In this document: positions 46,692-56,600 of the stretch, piece after piece | Layout: every line of letters begins with the position of its first letter | Numbering within the stretch: position 1 is the first letter of the stretch | From: [Mycobacterium] fortunisiensis | Lineage (GTDB): Bacteria; Actinomycetota; Actinomycetes; Mycobacteriales; Mycobacteriaceae | NCBI RefSeq assembly: GCF_019050325.1 | Contig: NZ_VOMB01000004.1 | Span: 62,001 to 126,000 of the forward strand | Reading direction: 5' to 3' | Length of the DNA: 64,000 nucleotides | The notes under the pieces: generated by a model | The model's input: the letters and a program-made list of their open reading frames with translations, nothing else | Database searches by the model: none | What the model was told of the DNA's origin: nothing | Position numbers and translations under genes: made by a program

Positions 46692-46953
46692 CGCTTGTCC
46701 CAAGGGTGTTGATGCGCGGGGTTCCGGAGGGGCTGGTCGGTCGCGGTGACCAACAAGTGCCGGGTGCCAAACCGGTGGGGCGGCCATCGAGACTGTAGTG
46801 AGGGACAGAATCGGCCGATTTTCTGTCCCTCACTACAGTCTCGATGCGACCACTCGAGGCGGACCAGCGGGCATCCGGCGGGGCCGCCAGCGCCAGCGCC
46901 AGCCGCGTTTCGCCAGGGGCGTAGCCGGGGAGCCGGATCAAGCGCCCAACAAC
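46692..46953. other. Intergenic region upstream of the groEL2 operators
   Basis: Non-coding stretch dominated by one large hairpin (46785-46846) followed by GC-rich sequence with GCGCTGGC-type short repeats. No gene is supported. Confidence 0.5.
46785..46846. repeat. 62-nt perfect inverted repeat
   Basis: Arms of 26 nt at 46785-46810 and 46821-46846 are exactly complementary around a 10-nt loop (TCGGCCGATT, itself near-palindromic). It lies ~95 nt past the membrane-protein stop and ~110 nt before the first CIRCE element. No T tract follows. It may terminate the upstream unit or be a mobile palindrome. Confidence 0.8.
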
Positions 46954-46980
46954 CTTGCACTCGCCCTGGTCGAGTGCTAA
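46954..46980. promoter_or_regulatory. CIRCE operator 1 of groEL2
   Basis: CTTGCACTC - 9 nt - GAGTGCTAA, close to the CIRCE consensus (TTAGCACTC-N9-GAGTGCTAA), the HrcA repressor site. Confidence 0.88.
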
Positions 46981-46988
46981 GAATGCAG

Positions 46989-47015
46989 TTGGCACTCTCG
47001 ATCAGTGAGTGCTAG
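46989..47015. promoter_or_regulatory. CIRCE operator 2 of groEL2
   Basis: TTGGCACTC - 9 nt - GAGTGCTAG, a second HrcA site starting 8 nt after the first. Tandem CIRCE sites would give tight heat-inducible control. Confidence 0.88.
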
Positions 47016-47087
47016 GTCGGGCCGGTGAGGCAGGGGCCGCACCTGCGGGAGCACACCCAGGCCGTCCGTCGCGGGCACTGAACCTGA

Positions 47088-48755
<1,668 letters not shown>

Positions 48756-48783
48756 GAAGTCCTGCACTTCCGAGAACAACGGG

Positions 48784-48820
48784 AAAGCCCGGTCTGCTTC
48801 GGCAGGCCGGGCTTTTTCTT
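48784..48820 (+). terminator. Intrinsic terminator of groEL2
   Basis: AAAGCCCGGTCTGC - TTCG - GCAGGCCGGGCTTT (one G-T pair) with a TTTTTCTTT tail: a textbook hairpin with a UUCG loop, 29 nt past the stop. Confidence 0.95.
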
Positions 48821-48987
48821 TGTCGTTCTTTGTCGGCCAATGATTTGCTCTTCTGCGGCTGGGCGCGGGTGGCGAACCCGCTGCCGGTGAGGTGATGTGA
48901 CCGTGATAGCGTGCGGGCGCCGATAGCTGTCGTGGCTCGGTGGGGGGAGATCGAATTGTTGACGTTTCACGAGATCGGGTTTGCTGC

Positions 48988-50250
48988 GTGACTCAGCCGC
49001 CGCATTCGCAGTTCGGGGGACCCAACCCCGTCGACGGAACCGCCCCGCAGACTTCCGGCTACCGGCAGGCACCGCCGCCCCCACCGCCGCAGCAGTGGGA
49101 CGCACCTGCGCATCCCGCGCCGCACCAGACCGCGCCGCACGGCTACGGCGCGCCGGCGGCCGGTGGGCCGCCGGCACCGCCGCCACCGCCCCAGGGTGGC
49201 TGGCAGGGCCCCCTGCAGCCCGGCTTCTCGCCGCAGCCGCCGCGTCGTAACAAGAAGGCGCTGCTCATCACGGCCGGCGCCACCGCTGCGGTGCTACTGG
49301 TCGTGGGCATCGTGGTGGGCATCGTGTCGTTCTCGGGCGGTGGACCCGGCGGGATCGGTGGCCGCGGTGCCAGCTCGGCCAGCGAGGCGGTCAAGGGCTA
49401 TCTGGACGCGCTGTCGAAGGGAGATGCCAACGCCGCGTTGGCATTCGGATCCGATCAGCCCGCGTCGAAGGATTTCCTGACCGACGAGATCCTCAAGCAG
49501 CAGATCGAGAAATGGCCGATCACCAACGTCCGGATTCTCAGCGCCAACGAGACCGGCGACATGGCGCAGGTGCACGTGGTGGCGAACTTCGGTGATCAGA
49601 GTTCAGATCAGACCCTGATGGTGAAGAAGCAGGACGGTGGCTGGAAGCTGACGAGCGCGGCGGCCAAGCTCAACCTCGCCGCTGCGACGCTGACCAGCAA
49701 CCCGGTCACCGGTCAACCGCTGCCGGCCCCGCCGATATCGCTGTTCGGCAAACCGATTTCGAACGGGTCGGCGGTCTACGTGTTCCCCGGTTGGGTGGAC
49801 CTGGGCTCGTCGAACAAGTACATCTCGGTGGCGGCGCTGCGGCCGGTGTTGCTGGACGGACTGGTCAGCCAGTCCGTCACGGTGCCGGCGGGGCTCCAGC
49901 TGCAGTTGACTGAGGAGGGGTCGGCGGCCGCCAAGAAGGTGGTGGCCGACGCAGTCGCCGAATGCGCGAAGTCCACCGCGCTTGCACCGCCGAATTGCCC
50001 GCAGCGAATGCTCAATCCGGCGCTGGCAGACGGTACCGCGCACTGGGAAGCCCCCGATCTGGCCGCGGCCAACCTGCAGTACAGGTTCATGTCCTACGAC
50101 CTGTCGGTGCACGTGTTGGGCACCTCGCAGTGGAAGCTCACCGCCAACGGCACCGACGGCGTGCCCATGCAGGGCAACCCGGTTGTCGGGATCATGGGAT
50201 CGATTGACATGACCCAGGATCCGCTGACCGTGAAGTGGGCTGGACAATGA
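48988..50250 (+). CDS. Pro-rich membrane-anchored protein, first gene of the MoxR operon
   Basis: A 420-residue protein. Residues 1-85 are cytoplasmic Pro/Gln/Gly-rich (QAPPPPPPQQWD), followed by a single transmembrane helix (about 92-113, LLITAGATAAVLLVVGIVVG) and an extracytoplasmic domain with an NTF2/DUF4878-like start (ASEAVKGYLDALSKGDANAA). The C-terminal half reads like a second folded domain. Start GTG 48988 (an in-frame GTG at 48940 is possible). Its stop overlaps the moxR start (ATGA), so it belongs to the operon. Specific role unknown. Confidence 0.8.
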   Translation: MTQPPHSQFGGPNPVDGTAPQTSGYRQAPPPPPPQQWDAPAHPAPHQTAPHGYGAPAAGGPPAPPPPPQGGWQGPLQPGFSPQPPRRNKKALLITAGATAAVLLVVGIVVGIVSFSGGGPGGIGGRGASSASEAVKGYLDALSKGDANAALAFGSDQPASKDFLTDEILKQQIEKWPITNVRILSANETGDMAQVHVVANFGDQSSDQTLMVKKQDGGWKLTSAAAKLNLAAATLTSNPVTGQPLPAPPISLFGKPISNGSAVYVFPGWVDLGSSNKYISVAALRPVLLDGLVSQSVTVPAGLQLQLTEEGSAAAKKVVADAVAECAKSTALAPPNCPQRMLNPALADGTAHWEAPDLAAANLQYRFMSYDLSVHVLGTSQWKLTANGTDGVPMQGNPVVGIMGSIDMTQDPLTVKWAGQ

Positions 50251-51248
50251 CCGTCACGATGACACCCCAGCCGACCCGGGACGAACTCGACCGGGCACGT
50301 GTGGTGGTGGGTGCGCTGTCCGGCGCCTTCGCCGCCAAGGTTGTCGGCCAGACCGGACTGCAACAGAGCCTGCTTATCGGTCTGCTCACCGGCGGCCACG
50401 TGCTGCTGGAAAGCGTTCCGGGACTGGCCAAGACGACGGCCGCGCGGGCCGTCGCCGATGCGGTCCAAGCCAAGTTCCGGCGCATCCAGTGCACCCCTGA
50501 CCTGCTGCCCAGCGACATCATCGGCACCCAGATCTTCGACGCGGCCCGCGGTTCCTTCCACACCCAGTTGGGGCCGGTGCACGCCAACATCGTGCTGCTG
50601 GACGAGATCAACCGCTCCAGCGCCAAGACGCAGAGCGCCATGCTGGAGGCGATGGAGGAACGCCAGACCAGCATCGCCGGCGAGATCTACAAGATCCCCG
50701 AACCGTTCCTGGTGCTCGCCACGCAGAACCCGGTCGACCAGGAGGGCACCTATCCGCTGCCGGAAGCGCAGATGGACCGGTTCATGTTCAAGGAGATCCT
50801 GACTTATCCGACCCCGCAGGAAGAGTCGGAGATGGTTTTCCGGATCGACGCCGGGGTGTACACCAACCACCGGACCGCACCGGTGGCCTCGCTGGACGAC
50901 ATCCTCTATATCCGCGACATCGTGCGACGGGTCTATCTGGACCCCGCGATCGTGCACTACATCACCCAGATCGTCGCGGTGAGCCGCACGCCGCAGCAGT
51001 ACCTTCCGGCGAACCTGGCCCGGCTCATCGAGTACGGCGCCAGCCCGCGTGCGACGATCGCCTTCACCAAGGCCGCGCGGGCGCTGGCACTGCTGTCGGG
51101 GCGCAATCACGTGCTGCCCGATGACATCAAGGCACTCGCGCATCGGATACTGCGGCACCGGCTGATCCTCGGATTCGAGGCGGTCGCCCAGAATGTCACC
51201 CCGGAAGTGTTGATAGACAACATCATTCAGGCAGTCCGTACCCCGTAG
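50247..51248 (+). CDS. MoxR-family AAA+ ATPase
   Basis: A 333-residue MoxR ATPase. Walker A in LLESVPGLAKTTAARAVAD (about 54-72), Walker B NIVLLDEINRSSAKTQSAML (about 115-134), sensor 1 VLATQNPVDQEGTYPLPEAQ (about 154-173) and the C-terminal lid. Such ATPases act as chaperones in assembling membrane or metal-containing complexes, partnering with DUF58 and VWA proteins, which follow here. Confidence 0.94.
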   Translation: MTVTMTPQPTRDELDRARVVVGALSGAFAAKVVGQTGLQQSLLIGLLTGGHVLLESVPGLAKTTAARAVADAVQAKFRRIQCTPDLLPSDIIGTQIFDAARGSFHTQLGPVHANIVLLDEINRSSAKTQSAMLEAMEERQTSIAGEIYKIPEPFLVLATQNPVDQEGTYPLPEAQMDRFMFKEILTYPTPQEESEMVFRIDAGVYTNHRTAPVASLDDILYIRDIVRRVYLDPAIVHYITQIVAVSRTPQQYLPANLARLIEYGASPRATIAFTKAARALALLSGRNHVLPDDIKALAHRILRHRLILGFEAVAQNVTPEVLIDNIIQAVRTP

Positions 51249-51253
51249 CCGCT

Positions 51254-52153
51254 ATGGGAGTGCTACTGCAGGAGGTGAAGGCCGCCACCCTCGCCGGTAA
51301 CCGGCTGTCGGGTCCGAACGGGGTGTCCCGCGGTCTTCTCGAGGGGGAGCATCGGTCGATGTTCCACGGGCGCAGCCTGGAATTCGACGATCTGCGCCCC
51401 TACATTCCCGGCGACGACGTCCGCGACATCGACTGGAAGGCGTCGGCGCGGTCGACGGACGTGCTGGTGAAGCGGTTCGTCTCCTACCGGCAGCAGCGCG
51501 TCCTGATGGTCGCCGACCTCGGCCGCAACATGCTGGCGCTGGCCGCCGGCGGCGAGGTCAAACAACGCGTGCTGCTCAACGCCGTTGGCCTGGTGGGACT
51601 GCTCGCCATCAGCAAGGGCGACGAGATGGGCCTGGTGTACGGCGACGCCACCGGATCGGCCCATATGCCCAACCGGCGCGGCGAGGCCCACCTCGAGCAC
51701 ATCCTGGAGCGGGTCAACCGCCACCATGTCGCCGACAGCGGCCGCAGCGACATATGCGTCCAATTGCAGTATGTGCAGCAGCATTTCCGCCGTCGGCACA
51801 TCGTCTTCGTGGTGTCCGACGAGCCCGATGTCTCGCCGGAACTGGACGAGCAGTTCCGCAAGGTGGCGGCCCGTCACGACGTGTACTGGATCACGGTGCG
51901 CGACGCCCCGCTGATCGGCGTACCGGCCTTCGGCGGTGAAGGGTACGACGTCGACAGCGGCAGAACCCTGCTGCGCGAGGAGATCCTGGGCCACCGCGTG
52001 CTGGAGGCCTACCGCCGGGCCGAGATGCAACGCGAGGCCACGTTCGCCGACTACGTCAACGGCTCCGCGATCCCGTGCGCGCGGGTATCGGCCAGCGGTG
52101 AGTTGTTCGGGGCCGTCACCCTGATGCTGAAGAAGGCCGCCCGTGGCAAGTGA
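51254..52153 (+). CDS. DUF58 domain protein
   Basis: A 299-residue protein with the DUF58 signature LRPYIPGDDVRDIDWKASAR at about residues 48-67, preceded by GEHRSMFHGRSLEFDD. C-terminal part is VWA-like without a clear MIDAS. The usual partner of MoxR. Five nt after the moxR stop; overlaps the next gene by 11 nt. Confidence 0.9.
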   Translation: MGVLLQEVKAATLAGNRLSGPNGVSRGLLEGEHRSMFHGRSLEFDDLRPYIPGDDVRDIDWKASARSTDVLVKRFVSYRQQRVLMVADLGRNMLALAAGGEVKQRVLLNAVGLVGLLAISKGDEMGLVYGDATGSAHMPNRRGEAHLEHILERVNRHHVADSGRSDICVQLQYVQQHFRRRHIVFVVSDEPDVSPELDEQFRKVAARHDVYWITVRDAPLIGVPAFGGEGYDVDSGRTLLREEILGHRVLEAYRRAEMQREATFADYVNGSAIPCARVSASGELFGAVTLMLKKAARGK

Positions 52154-52616
52154 GCATCTGAAATGGATCGTGGCGCCACTGCCGTATTCGGTGCTGTGGC
52201 TGGTGCTGGGCGTGCTGCTGGTCCTCGGAGTCATCGGATGGTTCGTCGGGGTGGTGGTGTGGACGCTTCCGGTGGAGCGGCTGCGGACCATCCCGGTGAT
52301 CCGTGATATCAGCGCACGGGTGTTGCGGCGCAAGTTCGGCCTGGCGATCGGCAAGGTCAGCGCGCGTCACCACGCCGGAGAGCTGACGTCCCGCCAGGCA
52401 TACACCGAAATGAGCCGGATACTGCGTAACTTCGTCTACTTCCGGACCGGTGTGGCCGCGCAGTACATGGCGTTGGGCGAGGTGGCGGACAGCCCGGCCG
52501 CCGCAGCGGCACCGGCCGTGTCGGCGTTGTACTCACGGCAATTCGAACTCGGCGACAGCCCAGACGTCGCTGCCACGGCAGCCCAGGTGCGGAGCACGAT
52601 CCAGTCATGGAACTGA
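52143..52616 (+). CDS. Membrane protein of the MoxR operon
   Basis: A 157-residue protein with one or two N-terminal helices (about 10-42, LPYSVLWLVLGVLLVLGVIG) and a cytoplasmic helical domain of ~100 residues (EMSRILRNFVYFRTGVAAQ). Size and position resemble the DUF4381-like component of other MoxR/VWA operons. GTG 52143 lies inside the end of the DUF58 gene. Confidence 0.75.
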   Translation: MASEHLKWIVAPLPYSVLWLVLGVLLVLGVIGWFVGVVVWTLPVERLRTIPVIRDISARVLRRKFGLAIGKVSARHHAGELTSRQAYTEMSRILRNFVYFRTGVAAQYMALGEVADSPAAAAAPAVSALYSRQFELGDSPDVAATAAQVRSTIQSWN

Positions 52617-53728
52617 GATGGTGGTGGATCGTCATCGTCGGCCTGGCGGCGCTCGTCGTCATCGTGCTGGCCGCGTTCCTGTGGCCGCTGCGTCAGCAAC
52701 CGCGACGGCTGCGTCCACTGGCCTGGGTCAACCGCCTCACCGAGCTGCCCGAGTACGCGCGGGCATACCGGCGGTACCGAATCCTGTTGGCGGCCATCGC
52801 CGCAACGACGGTCGCCGTGTTGATCTGCGCGATCGTCGCGACCGCCCGCCCGGTCAGCACGCAGGCCACGGCCGCGGAGATCAACCGCGCACATCCCGAG
52901 GATGTGATGCTGTGCCTGCAGGACGATCCGGCCTCCCACGACGCCTCGGTGCTACTGTCCTACTTCGGTGAGCAGGCCGCCGAGTTCGAGTCGCAACGCC
53001 TCGGCCTCACCGCGCTCACCAGTCGGGTGATCCCGCTGACCCGCGACTACCCGTTCCTCCAAGACGAACTCGGCCGGTACGCCAGTCTGGAGCGGTTGGT
53101 GGCCACCGAGAATCCCACGCCGGAAGACACCGCCGTGCTGCGACGTGCCCAGCACGAATTCGGCAGGACGGTCAACTACTCGGACTACCAACTGACCGTG
53201 AACGACGCACTTGCCATGTGCATGAAGGGCTTTCCGGGCGTGGGGACGCCCTCGGACGCCAGGCGGTCGGTGATCTACCTGGGTCCGGCCGGCAAGTCGG
53301 AATCGCCGATCTTCTCCGATGACGCGCTCACAGCGCTGGCGAGATCGTCGGGGATTCAGGTCAATGTGCTGACCCGCACGACACTCGATGCCGCCGGTGG
53401 GCTCAACGCAGTCGCCACGGCCAGCGGCGGGCGGTTCATCAGCTACGCCGCGGCCGCCGGCGCGGGCGCTGACGGCGGCAAAGACGGCGGCAAAGACGGC
53501 GGCGACGCCGGTGGCAAAGACGACGGTGCGGAGCAGGCCAACCAGGACACCCTGGACAACGCCCTGCGCACTCACCTCGACGGCATCCGCTCGCACCCGC
53601 CCGCATTGACGAAACCTGACGGCACGATCCTGGTGGAGCAAGTGCGTGACCGGCCCAATCTGGTGCTCACCATCGGACTGCTGATCGTGATCGTCTTCTC
53701 GATCGCCCTCGCGGGGGTGCGGCGATGA
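52607..53728 (+). CDS. Membrane VWA-like protein of the MoxR operon
   Basis: A 373-residue protein with two N-terminal helices (about 6-28 and 58-80), a long soluble part, and a C-terminal helix (about 350-370, LTIGLLIVIVFSIALAGVRR). Near residue 290 is a low-complexity GGKDGGKDGGDAGGKDDG insert. The middle resembles the partner VWA protein downstream but has no clear metal site. Overlaps both neighbours (10 and 4 nt). Confidence 0.7.
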   Translation: MELRWWWIVIVGLAALVVIVLAAFLWPLRQQPRRLRPLAWVNRLTELPEYARAYRRYRILLAAIAATTVAVLICAIVATARPVSTQATAAEINRAHPEDVMLCLQDDPASHDASVLLSYFGEQAAEFESQRLGLTALTSRVIPLTRDYPFLQDELGRYASLERLVATENPTPEDTAVLRRAQHEFGRTVNYSDYQLTVNDALAMCMKGFPGVGTPSDARRSVIYLGPAGKSESPIFSDDALTALARSSGIQVNVLTRTTLDAAGGLNAVATASGGRFISYAAAAGAGADGGKDGGKDGGDAGGKDDGAEQANQDTLDNALRTHLDGIRSHPPALTKPDGTILVEQVRDRPNLVLTIGLLIVIVFSIALAGVRR

Positions 53729-54780
53729 CATTCGAGCCGATCCTGCCCTGGTGGGCGTTCCTGTTGCTGGCCGGGCTGACCCTGGTGCTGCGGATGTACA
53801 CGCTCTACCGCGTGCTCGTGGTGGTGGGCAAGGGCAGCCAGCGCAAGGTCGTGGTGCGGTGGAGCCTGCTGACGCTGGTGATCGTGTGCCTGTTCGCGGC
53901 GGCGGTGCGGCCGGGGATCGAGGCAGACCAGCAGCGGGCGAACCAGCCGGCCGCCGAGGTCGCCGCCGACAGCAACGTCAACGTCTTCTTCGTGGTCGAC
54001 CGCTCGTTGAACTCCCGGGCAGAAGACTTCGGCAACAACCAGTTCCGGATGGCCGGGATCCGCGCCGACATGCAGTCGATCGTCGACCAGTATCCCGACG
54101 GACGCTTCGCAATCACCTCGTTTGCCACCAAGCCCAGGGTCGATTGGCCGCTGTCCGACGACATCTGGAGCCTGCGGGCCCTGCTCAAGGACTATTCGGC
54201 CTACGAATCGGACTTCGACTCGGTGTACCAGGTGGATGTCGGTGCGGCCGCTGACCCACTGAAGCGGCAACTGGAGCTCGCCGCCCAGCAGTATCCGGGG
54301 TCGAACAACCTGGTCTTCTATCTGGGCGAGGGGGCCGGGGTCTCGAAGCAGGCGGCCACCACGTTCGACGTCCCCGCCGAGTTGGTGGCAGGCGGCGCGG
54401 TGCTCGGCTACGGCACGACTACCGGCGGTCGGGTGGCCAGCCGGCTGGGTGACAACGGGGAACTCACCTACTTCCCGGACCCGGCAGGTGGTGGGGGAGA
54501 GTTCCTTTCGGTGCTCGACGAAGCCTCGTTGCGGACCGTGGCCGAGCAGTTGCACGTGCCGTACTTCCACCGCGGACTCGGCGACTCGACGTCCACGATC
54601 ATCCCGCCGCTGGAGCCGAACTCGTCGACAGCGGTAGAGCAGGAAGTGTCGCTGCCAGGGAATCGCACCGAGTTCTACTGGATTTTCACGGCAATTGCGA
54701 TGCTGTTGATGTTCTATGAGCTCTTCGCGATGGCGCGGGAGTACCGGGTTTCCCGGATGACCGGGGCGCGAGGCACATGA
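53725..54780 (+). CDS. VWA-domain membrane protein of the MoxR operon
   Basis: A 351-residue BatA/BatB-like protein. Two N-terminal helices (about 8-26 and 47-64), a von Willebrand A domain starting VNVFFVVDRSLNSRAEDF at about 88 (a changed MIDAS: DRSLN instead of DxSxS), and a C-terminal helix (about 312-332). Likely membrane-anchored partner of MoxR. ATGA overlap with the next gene. Confidence 0.82.
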   Translation: MTFEPILPWWAFLLLAGLTLVLRMYTLYRVLVVVGKGSQRKVVVRWSLLTLVIVCLFAAAVRPGIEADQQRANQPAAEVAADSNVNVFFVVDRSLNSRAEDFGNNQFRMAGIRADMQSIVDQYPDGRFAITSFATKPRVDWPLSDDIWSLRALLKDYSAYESDFDSVYQVDVGAAADPLKRQLELAAQQYPGSNNLVFYLGEGAGVSKQAATTFDVPAELVAGGAVLGYGTTTGGRVASRLGDNGELTYFPDPAGGGGEFLSVLDEASLRTVAEQLHVPYFHRGLGDSTSTIIPPLEPNSSTAVEQEVSLPGNRTEFYWIFTAIAMLLMFYELFAMAREYRVSRMTGARGT

Positions 54781-55865
54781 TGGTGAAAGACCGCAGTATC
54801 AAAGAGCACGGTGTGGCGGTGTTCCGGTTGGCCGTCGCGGCGGTTCGTGCGTTCTTCTCGCAGGGGCCGAGCCGGAAAGTGCTGCGGCGACGGCTGATCC
54901 TGTTCTCCATCCTGCCCGCCGTGCTGCTGCTGGCGGTCGCCGCCAAATTGGTGACGATGGTGCACTACGGCGACTCGGCCAGGTCCCACTACCTCAGCTA
55001 CGACTCTTACAGCTTGGCCGACGACGTGCGGCGGCTCAAGTCGTTCAACGTGATCGACTCCTACAAGCCATATTTCGCCGACGGCGACCGCTACGTGCTG
55101 GAAGGTAAACTCGCCGAGGCCGAATCGGAGTTCAAGAAGTCGCTGTCGCTGGTCAGCCAGGGGCGATCCTGCCCGGTGCGCATCAACCTCGAGGTGGTGC
55201 TGGAAACCCTGGGTGATCTCAAGAATGCCGACGGCCACCGGGACGAGGCGAAGACGTTCTGGACGCAGGCCCTGAAGGTGACGCAGGAGGCGCCCGGCGG
55301 CTGCTTCGACACCACCACCGAGCCCGACGAGGAGCGCCGCACGCACCTCAACGAAACCGAACAGCGACTCGAAGACAAGCTGAAGGACCCGGAGCCGCAG
55401 GAGGGTGGCGGCGGCGGTGGCGGTGGTGGCGGCGAGGGCGGCCAAGGCGGTGGCGGCGACCAGGGCGGCGGCGGCGAAGGTGGTGGCGATCAAGGCCAGG
55501 GCGGTCAGGGTGACCAAGGCCAAGGCCAGGGCGACCAGGGCCAGAACCAGGGTCAGCCGGACCAAGGCCAGGGTGGCCAGGGCCAACCCGACCAAGGCCA
55601 GCAGGGCCAGGGCCAACCCGACCAGGGGCAAGGCCAGCAAGGCCAGGGCGAGCAAGGCCAGGGCCAGCCAGACCAAGGCCAGGCGGGTCAGGCCCCCGGC
55701 GAGCCCCAAGACGAGACCACGCCGGACACCGTCGGCGCGGACCGCATCGCCACCGATTCCGGTGGTGTGGCCACCCACCAGTTGAATCCGGGGCAGGGCG
55801 ACCCGGACGACGTCCTCAAACGGCTGCTGGAAGATTCCAACGCCAGCGGCACTGACCGGGAGTGA
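54777..55865 (+). CDS. TPR-like membrane protein with Gln/Gly-rich tail, last gene of the MoxR operon
   Basis: A 362-residue protein. One transmembrane helix (about 40-60, LILFSILPAVLLLAVAAKLV), a TPR-like helical part (about 95-170, containing GKLAEAESEFKKSLSLVSQG and DEAKTFWTQALKV), then ~120 residues of Gly and Gln-Gly-Gln/Pro-Asp repeats (DQGQGQGDQGQNQGQPDQGQ), encoded by near-identical codons. The end (DPDDVLKRLLEDSNASG) is BatE/BatC-like. The overall set resembles a Bat (aerotolerance) operon. Confidence 0.75.
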   Translation: MMVKDRSIKEHGVAVFRLAVAAVRAFFSQGPSRKVLRRRLILFSILPAVLLLAVAAKLVTMVHYGDSARSHYLSYDSYSLADDVRRLKSFNVIDSYKPYFADGDRYVLEGKLAEAESEFKKSLSLVSQGRSCPVRINLEVVLETLGDLKNADGHRDEAKTFWTQALKVTQEAPGGCFDTTTEPDEERRTHLNETEQRLEDKLKDPEPQEGGGGGGGGGGEGGQGGGGDQGGGGEGGGDQGQGGQGDQGQGQGDQGQNQGQPDQGQGGQGQPDQGQQGQGQPDQGQGQQGQGEQGQGQPDQGQAGQAPGEPQDETTPDTVGADRIATDSGGVATHQLNPGQGDPDDVLKRLLEDSNASGTDRE

Positions 55866-55873
55866 TGTTTTTC

Positions 55874-55938
55874 GTGTCGAGTGGCCAGTTATGGCACGCG
55901 TGGGCGCCAGATGCGTGCCATAACTGGCCACTCGGCAC
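55874..55938. terminator. 65-nt inverted repeat, likely bidirectional terminator
   Basis: Arms of 26 nt (55874-55899 and 55913-55938) match with one mismatch around a 13-nt loop. It lies 8 nt past the MoxR-operon end and 32 nt past the end of the convergent PNPOx-like gene. No T tract; a second palindrome GCCAGCTGGC follows at 55940. Confidence 0.65.
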
Positions 55939-55970
55939 AGCCAGCTGGCCAGCGAGCCAGCGAGCTGGCG

Positions 55971-56360
55971 TCAATTCTCCGACAGGACGATGCAGTCGCT
56001 TTCGCATGAGCCGGCCGGCCCTGTCGGCCCGGGACGTGACGCCTTACGGTGCAGCACCGCGCGGCTCGGCACGATGTGGTGGGTGTCCTCGTCGGATTTG
56101 CCGGCCTGGCCGCGGCCGTCCACGATCAGCGAGTATCCGCCGGGGCTACTCGGGGGCCAGACCAGGGTGACGTCTTCGTGTGCGGCGAGATTTCTACGGG
56201 TGTGCCCGCCGACCGGACCGACGTCGATGACGCCGTCGACCAGGTGTGGCTCCACCGTCACCGTGTGTGCGTGGTAGCTGTCGTCGACCGTGACGAGGTA
56301 GGCGAACGTGTAGTCCGTCAGCTTGTCGGCCAGCTGGTTGAGGTCCACTTTCACGCTCAT
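55971..56360 (-). CDS. Pyridoxamine 5'-phosphate oxidase-like protein
   Basis: A 129-residue split-barrel FMN-binding-like protein: [20 protein letters not shown] (first strands), [20 protein letters not shown] (the flavin-phosphate region) and [20 protein letters not shown]. Such small mycobacterial proteins often bind F420 or FMN. ATG 56360. Confidence 0.78.
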   Translation of the reverse strand: MSVKVDLNQLADKLTDYTFAYLVTVDDSYHAHTVTVEPHLVDGVIDVGPVGGHTRRNLAAHEDVTLVWPPSSPGGYSLIVDGRGQAGKSDEDTHHIVPSRAVLHRKASRPGPTGPAGSCESDCIVLSEN

Positions 56361-56510
56361 GACGTGAGGATAGGCCGGTTGGATGTCCGGCGTGCCGGAC
56401 TACCCAGACAGCCCGGACTCGCGTCACGGTGGGTGGTGTGGGTGGGGGTTGACAAGTGTGGGCGGTTCGGCCAGATTCGCCAAAGATTCTTGAGATCGCT
56501 CCGGCGCGGG

Positions 56511-56600
56511 GTGCTCACCGATGTGTATTCGGCTCGTGTCGAGGTGGTGCAGCGGAACGGGCGGGTCGCGGTGCTGCCGGTGCAGGACGGGGCGCGTTGA
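56511..56600 (+). pseudogene. C-terminal remnant of an ABC transporter ATP-binding protein
   Basis: A 29-codon stretch VLTDVYSARVEVVQRNGRV plus AVLPVQDGAR, ending at TGA 56600. It matches the C-terminal tail typical of FecE/BtuD/HmuV-type ATPases (VLTxVYxxxVEV...). No Walker or signature motif lies upstream. The stop overlaps the start of the MBL-CobU gene by one base. Inferred leftover of a siderophore or corrinoid importer. Confidence 0.5.
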
